This document shows, one piece after another, positions 10,488 to 21,582 of a stretch of DNA of 64,000 bases. Each line of letters starts with the position of its first letter. Positions within the stretch are counted from its first letter, which is position 1. The translations under genes and the position numbers were made by a program. This DNA is from Taxawa tesnikishii (nom. ined.). Lineage: Eukaryota > Ascomycota > Dothideomycetes > Dothideales. The stretch spans positions 124,001 through 188,000 of the forward strand of contig JAPDRO010000010.1 in the NCBI GenBank assembly GCA_030247885.1, given 5' to 3'. Under the pieces are notes generated by a model, which did not search any database, was not told the DNA's origin, and saw nothing but the letters and a program-made list of their open reading frames with translations.

Positions 10488-11041
10488 CTTAGTAGCTGCG
10501 TTACATCCTTTGCAGAGTGAAGTTCTACGGCGGAACAGATAGTGTAGTCATACAGGAAATGCTGGTAGGCGTAAAACTAAGTTGTCTCGAGGATACTGCG
10601 CTGAAGCGTCATGGACAAGAAACCGGACGCGTGGTTACGGTAGCCAAACGCCGGGATCTGGGAAACAGAGTTTCATCATTACGTGCAGCTTCGTGCGGGC
10701 AAGCAAGCCCAGGGCAGGACTATCATGGAGCATGCAGCAGCTTTTGCGGCCCTTTCCGTGGCCACCTTTGTCGTGGGCTATTGTTGGCCGGCGCTTAGGA
10801 GACAACATATGGGAAACCGAAGATCAGATCTCGTCTCTCACGCTATTACGATACACCCCGCTTGACGAGGTTAAGACCGCCAAAATGCGGGTTTCGGGGT
10901 GGGGCGAGTTCTACGGCTACCGTCAATCTGCCATCGCTCCAGTCACGCCATGAGATCCGGGACGGGACAATTGAACGTCGAATTGGGAGAACTTTTCTCC
11001 GACCTCCCTCCCGTTTCCTGTTTCCTGTTTCCCGGATCCCT
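10488..11041 (+). repeat. Unclassified dispersed repeat, copy R1
   Basis: Non-coding repeat shared with 59525-60310 (R2) and 62840-63195 (R3, minus strand). Markers in order: TAGCTGCG(T/C)TACATCCTTTG, GGCGGAACAGATAGT, GCCGGGATC, GGCCGGCGCTTAG, GGGAAACCGAAGATCAG, AAGACCGCCAAAA, GGGATCCGGGACGG and TTTCCTGTTTCC. No clear terminal inverted repeat or open frame. It could be a SINE-like or degenerate non-autonomous element. Confidence 0.55.
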
Positions 11042-11127
11042 TGATTCCCCTACGTCTTGATAGGACAGCCACCCCGCGCCAAGAAGGCGAGCGAATTCTC
11101 TTCTAATTCCAGTTCAGGGCTGATTCC

Positions 11128-11526
11128 AATATGGCATATATACCCTATGTTCTCGATTAGCAGCAGCGGCTAGACGTCTGATAGTCTCGGTTCTCGGTGG
11201 GTGACCACTGTTTTTACGCCTTTGACGTGACCTAACGATCCCACGGCACATCGTCCTTTGACCATGGACGACCATAGTAGCTAGCCATATGACCGCGAAC
11301 GTGGTTACTTTCTGGTATGGACAATGCAATCGAACTGCTCATCCTACCACCATATTGTTTTCACATACTCCAGCCACTTGATGTTGGCGTGTTTGCGCCG
11401 CTGGAGCTCGCGCTGGCTCCGAAGACTGACGCCGCTTTACGAGTCGACTCAGGTCGCATATCGCGCGTGGAATGGACGGAGATGTACGTCCGTGCCAGGA
11501 CGAAGGCCCTTAGTATCAAGTACAGG
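11128..11526 (+). pseudogene. A/B-like pogo transposase fragment
   Basis: Encodes, with breaks, the stretch from the strand before DGHSSH to the helix after LQPLD: ELLILPPYCFHILQPLDVGV at about 11330-11390, then SGRISRVEWTEMYVRARTK. It is closest in sequence to family B. The fragment is cut at 11527 by the family E element, which is therefore the younger of the two. Confidence 0.8.
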
Positions 11527-11635
11527 TAACGTACCCCACGGGCGAGCCGGTCACTGTGCTAAGCCCTCACCAAGATCACAGCATCTTTGCGGTAACACTG
11601 CATCGTTTCGGATAATACAGTAAACTGTAGTATTA

Positions 11636-11802
11636 ACGTAGTTGCCGGGGTAGTTGATCAGCCTGGGTAGTTGATCAGTAGCCTTGATTAGGTTTAGTTT
11701 ATCCTGGAACGAGCTAGCCAATAAGCTCTATCACGCTTGAAACTGCCTATAACGGTTAACTGATCAACTACCCAGGCTGATCAACTACCCCGGCAACTAC
11801 GT
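11636..11802. mobile_element. pogo-type MITE 1, nested
   Basis: 167-bp non-coding element with TA at 11634-11635 and 11803-11804. Termini start ACGTAGTTGCCGGGG and hold two units (GGGGTAGTTGATCA, TGGGTAGTTGATCA), most like family A units. The core carries GAGCTAGC (11711-11718) and AACTGCCTAT (11741-11750), shared at the same 30-nt spacing with the MITEs at 23.3 and 33.9 kb. Confidence 0.92.
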
Positions 11803-11808
11803 TATGGC

Positions 11809-13439
11809 TCAGTCTGATGCTATCTCTGCTTCCTTATTACATGTTCGGGCGTTATGTCCTATCTCCCTGCACCACCCACAGCGCCTTTGAGGCCGGTTGC
11901 TCCCATCGATGCACGCCTTCTTCTGCTCCCTTTCTATATCACCACAAGCGCCAGACTCCTTTACAGCTGTTAAGCGTGTGCCTTCCTCAATCGTTAGCTT
12001 TCTGTCCTTCTGTAACCGCTTCCTTTTACGAGATTTACGTCGAGTGGCAGCTTCGTTAGCTGCTTGGAGCTCAGCGACCTGCTTGCGTAGAAGAACAGCC
12101 GAATGCATCATCACCTCAGCGCCCTTGGTAAGCCGATCAAGCGAGTCAACGATCGAGGTAGGTGAACTATCAACGTGCCTTTGAATCCTCTCTCGAATCA
12201 GCTTCGATTGAGACCCGAGTTCGATAGTATTGCTTGGTGTTCTTGACTCCTAGGGACTGTTGTTGATGGCAGGGGTGTTGGCGTGCGCGACCCTACTTCA
12301 AGCCTTGAAATGACAGCCTCTGGGTCTAATGGAACAAGGCCGGCGTCTCGGAAGCTTGCCTTGATGTTACTTTCGGTAATGGCCATGTCGAAAGCTGCTT
12401 TGAAGCACGGCAAGAACTCGATCTTCGTGATGTGGCTAATGTGGCCGCGCATCAGATCTTCAACTTGGCGCCCGTACGCCTTCTTCAGCGGTGGAAAACA
12501 GCCTACATCTAGCGGCTGCAGCAGGTGCGATGAGTGCGGAGGCATACAGAGAGTGATGATCTTCTTCTGCTCGCAGAGTTTCTGCAACTCTAGCGAGTCG
12601 TGGCTCTCGTGGCCGTCTAGAAGCAGCAGACGATAGGTGCCAACAGTGCGATCCTTTGTGTTTATCAAAGTGCTCTAGCCACTCGATGCCAACCTTGTTT
12701 GTTGTCCAGCCGTTGTCGGTGACTCTAATAGCCCAGGTAGGGGAATGTCATGCTCCTTGTACCAGGCAGAGAGGTGGTACTTGCCTGCGAAGATGACGAA
12801 TGGCGGGATCGCCCACCCCATCGCGTTGATGCCCTGGATCACTGTAGTCCATTCGCGGTTGCCTGGCTGAACCTGCTTTGGCCGGTTCCGCCTTTCAGAG
12901 CCTGTGACAACTGCTCCTGTAGAGATAACACCCATCATAAAGCCAGATTCGTCAAAGTTGTACGAGTCTTCGTCGGTGATACCGTACTTGGCCTTCGTGT
13001 TCTCTACAAGCCGAGACCACCCTCTGATAACGTCTGGATCCTCGCATTCAGCCCTTCTGTACTCGTGCTCCCGATTGAACTTGACTTTGAGCTCTGGCTG
13101 GCGCTTGACAAAAGTGCTAGCCCAGTTCACGCCCACCGGGTCTCGGTGACGCTCAGCAAGCAAAGAATCAGCCATAGCCTTTACAGCAGCAAGCCGAGGT
13201 AGAAACCCTCGGGCATCCAGGTTCAGTATATGCTGAACTATCACCGTTTCTTCTGTCTTCGTGGGTTTCATTGAATTGGGCCTGCAATCGCGTCGAGAGG
13301 TGGTTCCGGCAAGTCGGTCGCTGAGAGTGCTTTGGGATACACTGTAGAGCTCTGCAGCGCGTCGCTGGCTCAAAGTCGCGTCTTGCTTGATAGCCTGAAG
13401 AGCTGGCTGTATCTTGCTTTCAGTCGAAGGCGATTGCAT
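11809..13439 (-). pseudogene. Family E transposase with C-terminal zinc knuckle, at least three frameshifts
   Basis: Start ATG at 13439 (MQSPSTESKIQPALQAIKQ). The HTH, YNFDESGFMMGVIS, LLLLDGHESH and LLQPLDVGCF are all readable, so the DDE core is complete in content. Frames change near 12735, near 12668 and near 12210. The C-terminus ends with CGWCREIGHNARTC, a CX2CX4HX4C zinc knuckle, just before the stop at 11809-11811. Confidence 0.88.
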
Positions 13440-13678
13440 GTTGGTGTGTCGAGAAATAACAGATGTAGTGAGAGTTTGGTGAGGGCTTGGCACAGTGACC
13501 GGCTCGCCCGTGGGGTACGTTATCTAGTCGCGAATTCGATGATTTGAGAGCAATCACGTGACTACACATTGATCAATCGGGACGTTTGCCGTCATCTTAT
13601 CTGGTCGGATAGATAAGATCCGGAGACCTCTTAGTACTTCCGCAGACGTCTAAAGCCCGTACTAACTCACTTATCCAC

Positions 13679-13680
<2 letters not shown>

Positions 13681-13722
<42 letters not shown>
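13681..13722 (+). repeat. (ACT)n microsatellite
   Basis: About fourteen perfect ACT units. Lies in non-coding sequence between the family E element and a hairpin-rich repeat. Confidence 0.98.
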
Positions 13723-13723
<1 letters not shown>

Positions 13724-13727
13724 TACC

Positions 13728-13835
13728 TATAAATCTATGGATATCCGTGGATTGAAAAAGCGCTAATCCATCCATGTCCATGGACTGGACTGGGTGGATA
13801 TCCACAACCGATCCATCCATTGTCAGCCCTGAATA
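13728..13835. repeat. Palindrome-rich repeat with ATCCATCCAT/TGGATATCC motifs, copy 2
   Basis: Shows ATGGATATCC, AATCCATCCATGTCCATGG and GTGGATATCCAC, similar in motif and order to 7120-7300. It can form long hairpins on either strand. Confidence 0.45.
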
Positions 13836-13849
13836 TGGCTTGCGCTTTG

Positions 13850-14599
13850 TGGTCCAGGATTGTGAGGCCAGAGAGCAACATTGCCGCGAAGCGAAAGAAG
13901 GACGGGTGCTCGTCTAAGGGAACATTGTGCGCTACTATGCCCAGCTCGCTGATATCTAGCGGTGGCCCCTGGGTCTTGCCGTTGACGCCGGAATTACCAA
14001 TGGTACCGCCATCAGCAGCATACTTCAATTTACGCAGTTCTTCGCTCGGGCCGTCCTGCTTCCGGTCTTGACGGTCCTGCTTCGGAAAGGGTTGCGCAAG
14101 CAAGCCACTGGTGTTTTCCTGCTTGCTCTCGTGGTCGAAAAGCGGGCTCATGAGCACGATGTACTTCTCCGCTTCATCCTCGGTCTCGCAGCGAAGAAGG
14201 GCCTGGCTAGATATCTTCTTGGGCTGACCGCCTTGCAGTGCGGAAGAGAAGGCATTGATCGCAACGGCGCTTAGGTTGCCGCACTGGCGTTGCCCTTGCT
14301 GGTCTGCGGCCCCAACCTGCGTCTACTGTCCATTGTGGAGCGGGACGAACTCCTTGCCTCAGATGACCGCCGATGGGTATGCGAATGAGGAGAGCGTTAG
14401 GCTAAACGCTTGCACCGCATATGGCTACCTGTCTGGCGGCCCGATAGGACTGTCTTCCCAGGTATCTTCGCTACCGGGAAGCGGATTGTCGAAGGCCGAC
14501 TTCTCGGCATGGCTGTCTGCCTCCACCTGAGAAGAGCCAAATCGCGCCAGCTCAGGCCTTTGCTTCATCGGAGTGTCCGGGATTCGCGCTGGTACAAGA
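13850..14599. other. Decayed unidentified sequence
   Basis: On the minus strand, 14157-13850 reads as a protein-like stretch (for example DISELGIVAHNVPLDEHPSF) and 14560-14425 as another (SAFDNPLPGSEDTWEDSP), but the frames are broken between them and I recognise neither. Its position beside the helicase relic suggests an old subtelomere-type region. No function is claimed. Confidence 0.3.
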
Positions 14600-15060
14600 C
14601 AGCGCGCCGGGTGTCGTAGAACAGAGCTGCTTCCGTTGTCGTTAGCGCGGACAGACTGGGTAACGCGTTCTTCACATTCGTTAACAAGATGTTGGAGCGA
14701 GGGCTCTTGAGGAGGATAGTGGTGGACGAGTGTCACCTGGTAGTGACTTCCCACAGCTGGAGACCGAACTTGGTTATGGTGGAGGAGCTCATCGCGGCAG
14801 GGGCGCCGATGGTAATGCTAACGGCGACGTTGCCGATCTATATGGAGTCGGACCTGAGGAGGTGTTGGGCCTTAGAACTGGGGATGATGTCGTATATCCA
14901 CGGCGCGACTTTGAGGAAGGGCATCAGATACAGCGTGCGGCAGGACATGAAGTCGGGCGAACTGCAGGAGGAAACGGCTAGGGTGTGGAATGAGGCGGCT
15001 AGTGAGCTACGCGGCGACGAAAAGGTGGTCATCTACTGACGCGAGAAGCGCGAAAAGCCT
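14600..15060 (+). pseudogene. RecQ-like helicase fragment (telomere-linked helicase type)
   Basis: Reads SADRLGNAFFTFVNKMLERG, LLRRIVVDECHLVVTSHSW, MVMLTATLPIYMES, then EKVVIY and, after a stop at 15037-15039, REKR. Motif II (DECH), motif III (TATLP) and the start of motif IV (VIYCREKR in relatives; the Cys codon is a TGA here) are in order. The Walker A half and the C-terminal half are missing. The spacing fits the RecQ-type helicases found in fungal subtelomeres and in some transposons; the choice is inferred. Confidence 0.7.
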
Positions 15061-15079
15061 TCCAGAGATCATGTATACT

Positions 15080-15835
15080 TCATTCTTCGCAAGCCCACTT
15101 GGCCACCTCTTCAGCATGTACCGATGCAGGTTCTATAAGTGGGATGTTTCCTCCTATGTCCTCCTGACGGAGCACAAAGCCCAGATCAGTACTCCCGAGT
15201 ACAACGACCTGAGCGCCTCGCTCAACTAACTCTTTTGCCTGCCTCACAAACATGGCCCTTGTCGCATCCGTCACTGCCGCCGCACCCTTGACGACCTCTT
15301 CCATCATACCGCGGTTAACGTCGTTCATGTCCTGCTCCGTCTCCGGGACAATGACAGCGAACCCGTTCTCCGCGCTCTGCAGCCGTCCGACGAAGAAATC
15401 CGGATCCTCAGCCCCCAGCATCGTGATCTTTGGCCCGAGCAGCCCCAGCCGCTTGACCCGCGGGTACCGCGCCTTGACATGCGCGGCGAGGAAGTCCGCA
15501 ATATGCAGCAGCGGCACGCCCGACGGCGCGAGCGCCTCGGTGAGCTCCCGCGAGACTTTGTGCGCGAGGATGGCGCAGACAACGACGCCGTCAACGCGCG
15601 CAGCGGGCCCGTCCCTGGCGGTCAGCGCAGCGATGGGCTCGGTGTAGACGCGCGCGAAGGCGGGCCAGTCGCCGGCAACGGCATGTTGGAGCATGGCGCC
15701 GATGTTCGCACTGTACAGGTAAAGCGAGGCGGCGTTGCTGCCGCCGTAGTGGGCGCGTACAATGCGGTTGATTGAGTTGTAGTAAAGAACGGTCACGTCG
15801 GGCGTCATACCGCCGAGGAGAAGGAGAGTCTTCAT
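15080..15835 (-). CDS. Aspartate/glutamate racemase-family protein, 251 aa
   Basis: Single-exon gene. The start at 15835 (MKTLLLLGGMTPDVTVLYYN) fits the N-terminal GGM...YY motif of the cofactor-independent Asp/Glu racemase family, and the length is normal for it. The first catalytic Cys is present in VVVCAILAHK (family CNTxH region). In the second motif, usually GCTE, the sequence is LGSTDL, so the second catalytic Cys is Ser. That may mean one-base chemistry, another substrate, or loss of racemase activity. No signal peptide. A pogo derivative lies 157 bp upstream of the ATG (15993), so the promoter may be displaced. A longer frame to 16186 runs into that element and is not used. Confidence 0.85.
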   Translation of the reverse strand: MKTLLLLGGMTPDVTVLYYNSINRIVRAHYGGSNAASLYLYSANIGAMLQHAVAGDWPAFARVYTEPIAALTARDGPAARVDGVVVCAILAHKVSRELTEALAPSGVPLLHIADFLAAHVKARYPRVKRLGLLGPKITMLGAEDPDFFVGRLQSAENGFAVIVPETEQDMNDVNRGMMEEVVKGAAAVTDATRAMFVRQAKELVERGAQVVVLGSTDLGFVLRQEDIGGNIPLIEPASVHAEEVAKWACEE

Positions 15836-15992
15836 CCTGTCGCTGACCGGCAAGTCAATATAATCAAACTTCCAGCCAGTTGTGGTAGGACTCAGCCTCA
15901 ATACTGTCGTCGGTGTAGAGTCGCCATCTGCTGTGATGAGTCGAGTTGCTGACAGGCCCAATGACATGAAGGGCGCAGCGAGAGTGGGGATA

Positions 15993-17453
15993 ACGTGATT
16001 CCCCACTTGATGACCGATCCCACATGATGACCGATTTTGCGCATTACCAACAACCAACTTTATCCTACTCCACAATGGACCACAACACTCGTATAGCTTG
16101 CGCAATAGATGATTTAGAGTCGCAAGAGCGTATAAACTATGCCGTGACTGCGCGAAAGTGGAACATCGACCGTAGAACACTAGCAAAGCGCTACAAAGGC
16201 GAAACAGGCACAGTCCAAGAAGCCATCTCTTACACGCGCCGGAAGCTCACAGACGCGCAAGAAGAGGTGCTTGTTGCGCATGCTAACAGACTTACGGATC
16301 GTGGCCTTCCACCGACACCGCAGATGCTTAAGAATATTGCTGAACAGATTGCAAAAACTGCGCTTGGAAAGAACTGGGTCACCCGCTTCTACCAGCGTCA
16401 CCGCGATCGCCTCACTAGCATCTACCTACGAACAATCGGTCACAAGCGCAAGGTAGCAGATAACTCGCACTACTTCCAAGACTTCTTTGACCTAGTCAGT
16501 TTTCTCCCACCTGCGTTATAGTAGCGTGCAGCCTGCTTCTAGTATGCGCGTCTAACGCTCTTAACCTAGCTTCACAAAAAGATGGAGCAGTACGACGTCA
16601 CGCCATCAAACACGTACAACTTTGACGAGAAAGGCTTCTTGATAGGCCTCTCTAGGTCTACAAAAAGGATTGTCTCATGTGAGCACGGTTCTTCAGTCCC
16701 GCTCGGGTTGAGCGAGCTCGGCAGCAAGCAGCCGACGAAGCGGAGGCGGAGCGCCAACGCAAGCAGGCCATACAAGATCGGAAGGTTGAAGCAGCTAGAG
16801 CACGAGCAGACAAAGCGCGTGAGAGGGAGGAAAGAAAGGCCGCGCGTGCTGCGGCGCGGGAGGCAGCCAAAGCAGAGCGAGAACGTGAAAAGGCCGAACG
16901 AGCGGCAAAGAAAGTAGCGCAACAAGCGAGTAAGCTTGCGCAAACTACTAAGCAGCCTCGGGCTGCTACCATAGAAGAAGGAGAAGTGATAGTGGTAAGG
17001 GCAGCGAAAGTAGACGCTACTAAGCCTAGGAAGAGGGGTCTCGAAGAGGAAGGGGTAGGGGTGCCCCGGAAGAGGCTTCACGCGCAGCCTTCCACACAGC
17101 GCACCCAGCGAGAAGCAAGCGATTCAGGTGCCATTCTAGGTTCTACGGAGTCTAAGCTTCAGCGTGCTGTTACTTCTAGAGGGAGGGTTTCTAGTCCTAC
17201 TTTGCGCCAGCGAAAGGCAGGTTGGGTACCGGTTTCGCGGAGGTTACGCTCCGGGCGTAGCACACAGCCGCCCTCACGATATTTTTAAGTTAGTTAGTAG
17301 CCAGAATAGCTCTGTTACTACTCTTCTTAAAGTACATAAAACATCAGGTTAATGCATCTAGTGGTTGAATTATTAGAGCTGTGCTTTCATGTTTAGCTAG
17401 GATGTGCAAAATCGGTCATCATGTGGGATCGGTCATCAAGTGGGGAATCACGT
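15993..17453 (+). mobile_element. pogo-like element, family C', internal deletion derivative
   Basis: TA at 15991-15992 and 17454-17455. Termini start ACGTGATTCCCC and carry two units of about 17 bp (TCCCCACTTGATGACCGA, TCCCACATGATGACCGA). These differ from the family C units (...GATGCACG), although the middle of the element is almost identical to family C. Length 1461 bp. It shares the AGCAC deletion junction (16682-16686) with the copy at 2380. Confidence 0.93.
16075..17287 (+). pseudogene. Family C' transposase, catalytic core deleted
   Basis: Start ATG at 16075 (MDHNTRIACAIDDLESQERI). The first 50 or so residues clearly differ from family C, while from YTRRKLTDAQEEVL onward the two are nearly identical at DNA level. 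The intron (GTCAGT...TTAACCTAG) is the same. The core deletion removes the second and third catalytic Asp. The lysine-rich coiled-coil tail continues to about 17287 with frame changes. Confidence 0.88.
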
Positions 17454-17732
17454 TACCCATGAAGCCACAAATAGCTGATAACTAAGCAACGTCTGGAAAC
17501 ACGTGACGTAGAGCTACCATCCGCAACAAAGGAAAGAATACGAAGAAAGGGTAATTGACCTGTCTGGTTAGTATGAGCGCCTCCTCCGCGGAGGCGATTC
17601 TTCGCGTCGTGGTCTTCCTAAGGGGGCCGAGCACTCGCTGGAGGCTGCTGGTTGGTCCTGCTGTTTCTTCTTGAGTTGGTATGCCGATGGTGCTGCGTAT
17701 ACTGAATGAGATTTGTTAAGGGCCTCACAGCT

Positions 17733-20700
17733 TTACTGCGAGGGCTGAGATGTGTCTGTCTCCGGGGCCACGTAGTCGAGTCTTCTCGTGGCTCTTGCGA
17801 AGGTGACTGTCGCTTTGACTGCTTCAAGGCTCGGCGTCCACCACTTGATGTCCCCATCCACCCTTTTCCCCTTCTGCGTGAAGGTTGAGTATCCCCCAAG
17901 GGCGAAGGACAAATCCCCATACCTATCGCCGTGCGTCTCTCTCATGCTCCTCCTTTGCTGTATCCACCTTGGGCATACGTACAGATAGTGAGGGACTGAC
18001 TCTATCGCTCCGCATTCACAGTTGCCCGATTCCGCTGCTCCTATCTTCGAGAGATAGCTGTTGAGCCGTGATCTTCCTGTGCGTAGCTGTGAAAGGATCA
18101 CAGCCTCGATTCTACTTAGCTTGTCATATAGAAGCTTTGTATGTCTGCCCGGTAGTGCTTTGTCCAATTTCCGCGTGTACTTGCCTGTTGTGGAGTTCTT
18201 GAATTGATCGAAACTAGGCTTGAACCCTTTCTCCTTCCCTTCCGCGTACACTACTGAGATCGGCCTCCTACCGCTGCCTTCTGGAGGTTGTGCATCGTCT
18301 TCAGTGGCTCTCTGAGCTAGCTCGTGGGCTTTCTCGTTTCCTTCGATGCCTTCGTGGCCTGGGACCCAGTGTAGGGACACGTTCTTCCCTTCAATGTTTT
18401 GTATGATCTCCCTAACAATGCGTTGACTACCGTTCCTCTTCGGTCGCTCTATGCTCTGAAGCGCTGCCTTACTATCCGTGAATATCCGGACCTTTGGCCA
18501 TCGTAGAAGGGTTTCGGTCAGTGAGGTGGTTGCTGTTCGAATGGCCTCTAGTTCAGTGAGGTGGACGTTGGTTCTTGCGGCCTTCTCCGCAGTGCACGAC
18601 ACAGTGTGCGTGGCCGACCATATACCTACGCCTGCGTGACCATTACGGACTGATCCATCGGTAAGCACGTCGACCGTCCTCGGTTCCCGCACCTGGGCAG
18701 CCTCCTTTGCCTGCTGATGATCGAGCATGACCACCTTCGGCTTTCCCGTCCACGGGGCACAAGTGAAAGGGTCTATTGGCTCTATGTCCCTTGTCTTCAG
18801 CTCTTTGAAGATGGCCGCCGCCTTCCTCAGAGGAGAGATGAACCTCTTGAGCCTCTTAGTCCGCCTCGCTAGCTTGTAGTGGGGGTGGGACATGTTGAGG
18901 CCATGTATGCCGATCCAGAACCGAAGCATCTGGTTGTGGAGTCGCTGACGGAGTGGTCGTCTACCCGCTTCTGCCTCTGCGATCAAGAGGGCTACCGTTC
19001 GGAAGCCGCTGATGATGGCTTGTGCTGCCACCCTTTGTGCCCGCTCTAGCAGCTTAAGGACACCTTCCGGCGTGACCAAGTACCATACCGGTGATGCATA
19101 GTCTGCGACCGGAGCCACCGTGGCTGTGAAGAGCTGACGTGCGCTCGAGGCTCGGAGTCCCTTGAGCCGCTTCAACGCAAGCGCAGCGGTGTATGCTCTA
19201 GCGGCTGCCCGTGCTACATGCAGCTTGAACCGAAGGCCTTGGTCGAGAACAACACCCAACACCTTGACTGACTGGCTTGATTTGGTGGACTGGTCCTTGA
19301 ACTGTAGTGGACCTGAGTCGTCCCTGTTCTGGTTCTTGGTTCTCGTGAAATGGATGAACGCTGTCTTCGAGGGTTCGAAGACTGCCCCGCTTTCCCTTTC
19401 CCATCTTTCGAGAAGTGGGAGGATCTCTTGTTGGATCCTACGTGTGTTGTCTGCTGCCGATTCTCCTACCATCCATGCCGTGTAGTCATCGACAAAGGCC
19501 ATAGAGCCGCCCTTGCGAAACCTGGCTTGTACAAGGTCCGCGTTGAAGAAGAGGAACAGTATCGGTGCTAGCGGCGAGCCCTGTGGGGTCCCGACTGCGG
19601 CAGATCCTGCACTTCAGACGTGAATCCGTTGACCGCGACGCATGCCTATCTGTCTGTACAAAAGTCATCGATCCATCGAACTAGCTCCTCCGGAATGCCA
19701 CGCTGCCTCAGTCTCTCCAGCTCCGGCCCCTTTGTTACGTTGTTGTACGCTCCCTTCACATCAAAGGACACTAGAGACAGCGTTCTACCTCCTCTCCACG
19801 CGTCGAAGATCTGTTCCTGAAGGTATGATAGCGCGTGAACCGTCGATCTCTGCTTCCTCGCACCAAAGTGGGTGTTCGGAAGCAGACCGTTCGTCTCTAC
19901 TGGGTACGAGATCCTTTCCGCTATGACAGCTTCTAGCACCTTTCCCAGTGTAGAGAGCAACGATATCGGACAGTAGCTCTTTGGCTGGGTGTAGTCATCC
20001 TTCCTGGTTTCTTCAACGGAACGATCTTTGCGATCTTCCATTCCTTCGGTAACTTTCCGATTCGGAGTGACTGCCGGAACAACGTGAAGATCTCTCTATG
20101 CAGCACCGGCCATACTTCTCTCCACCCTCTGATCGGCAATCCATCCCTGCCTGGCGCCTTATCCGGGTTAGCTGCAAAGAGTGCGCAACGTACTTCCTCC
20201 TCCGTTAGCGGCAAGAACGGTAGTTGCGGCTTCCGTCTCCTTTCTTCTTCCTGCGTAGGACTGCGGAATCGGGGGCGGCGGAAAGAAGCCTCTGATGAGT
20301 TCGCTAGCAATGCCTTGTTTGTCCTGGAGCTGTTCTCCCTGCTGGTCGGTGATTGTAGTGATCCTACCGAAACCTGAGGCAATAGAGGGATCGAGGTACT
20401 TTGCTGCCTTCCAGATGCTTTCTGGATCGTCTAGGAACTCCTCCCAGTGGTCTTTCTTCTGCTTCCTGACAGAGTGGAAGAAGTCCTGTCTGGCTTTTCT
20501 TGCCGCTTCCTCCACTTCGACATCTGCTCTTCCCTGTCTCCTCAACGATCTCGCTTTGTTTCGTTGTGTCGTGTACGCCTTTCTTAGTATGGTGAGGTCT
20601 ACTGTCCACCACTTCTTAGCAAGCGGAGAAGGCTTGGCTCTTGGACAATACCTTTCTAGAGCTTCTTGCACTGTGGTCTGAAGGTAGCCAGCCATCTCAT

Positions 20701-21582
20701 CAACATCATGACTCGGGAACGGTCTTGTCCTGGTTGTTCGTTGAACCTCCTCCCTTATACGATCCCACTGGGCCCTCTTGAAGATGAACCTCGCCTCCTG
20801 TGTTTCCTGTGTTTCCTGCACATCCGGCTTCTGAAACGACGAATGGATAGCCCTGTGGTCTGATCCATACTCCGTTGAGTGAAGCTCGCACTTGATTCGA
20901 TCTTCGAAGAGTCTCGGCGTCGCTAGAGCCAGGTCGATTGCGCTTTCTCGTTCGCCGCTCTCCCATGTGATGGTTCCCCTTGGCAGTAAGCTCTGGAGGT
21001 CGTTGTCTTCTATGAACTCTAGGAGCGCCTGGGCCTCGCCTTGTCTCGGCGACAGTCCTACCTCGTTTCCTCCCCAAAGTAGGTCGTGGCGGTTGAAGTC
21101 ACCCACAATCAGGAGCTCCAGGGCTGGGAACAGCACCTGTTCTCTCTCGATCGAGCGCTGGAGTAGCCGAAGACGGGCTCTGAGATGTTCCTCGTCCAGG
21201 CTGTGTCCTACCGCTCTGGTCGTTGATTCCAGATCGATCGGGGAATGTATACCGAGGCTAGTAGGATCTGACGGTCCTGCACCTTTACTCGTGCCGCCGT
21301 GATGTCGGGACTCCCGACTTGGATCTGCACGTAGTCACTTTTCTTGTTCATCCATATGCATGATTGAACTGGGAATCTTTGTTCGAGCTGTTCCTGAGGA
21401 TAGAGGGCCTCCCAAGCAGGTCCTACTCCCGTGATCTGCGTCTTGCCTTCGGCTCTGGTACAATGGGGTTCCTGGATCAGGATCGCCTGGTGCGCATAGA
21501 GGTCGTCGTCGTTGTAGAGCGCGTGCTGGGCCATCGGCCTCTTCCCCATGTTCGCCTGTAGGATGCTGAACGTCTTACTCAT
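17733..21582 (-). pseudogene. LINE ORF2 polyprotein (EN-RT-RNase H), frameshifted
   Basis: ORF2 starts ATG at 21582 (MSKTFSILQANMGKRPMAQH), overlapping the ORF1 stop in ATGAGTAA. Endonuclease motifs: LLIVGDFNRHDLLWGG, SAIDLALATP and YGSDHRAI. RT motifs: NPDKAPGRDGLP, KPKSY-like PKSYCPISLL, SLVSFDVKGAYNNV and the catalytic AFVDDYTAW (about 19500). RNase H: DVLTDGSVRNGHAG, ELEAIRTA, IFTDSKAAL and WVPGHEGIEGNEKA. A Cys/His-like tail (CECGAIESVPHYLYVCP) precedes the stop at 17733. Frame breaks lie near 21140-21210, 20270, 20010 and 19510-19645. Confidence 0.9.

Larger units (their letters stand above)
11529..13520 (-). mobile_element. pogo-like element, family E, with a nested MITE
   Basis: TA duplications at 11527-11528 and 13521-13522. 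Terminal repeats of about 43 bp start ACGTACCCCACGGGCG and contain a single GCGAGCCGGTCA unit. Length is 1992 bp including the MITE at 11636-11802. The MITE sits in the element's 3' untranslated part, next to the transposase stop. Confidence 0.93.

Noticed and set aside
13681-13722. CRISPR-like array
   Set aside because: It is a plain trinucleotide microsatellite without spacers, in a eukaryotic context.
13735-14157. 140-codon minus-strand frame as a gene
   Set aside because: Its 3' end lies in the hairpin repeat and neighbouring pieces are in broken frames; recorded only as decayed sequence.
15836-16186. N-terminal extension of the racemase frame
   Set aside because: The extra residues run into the terminal repeat of the pogo element; the family start fits the ATG at 15835.
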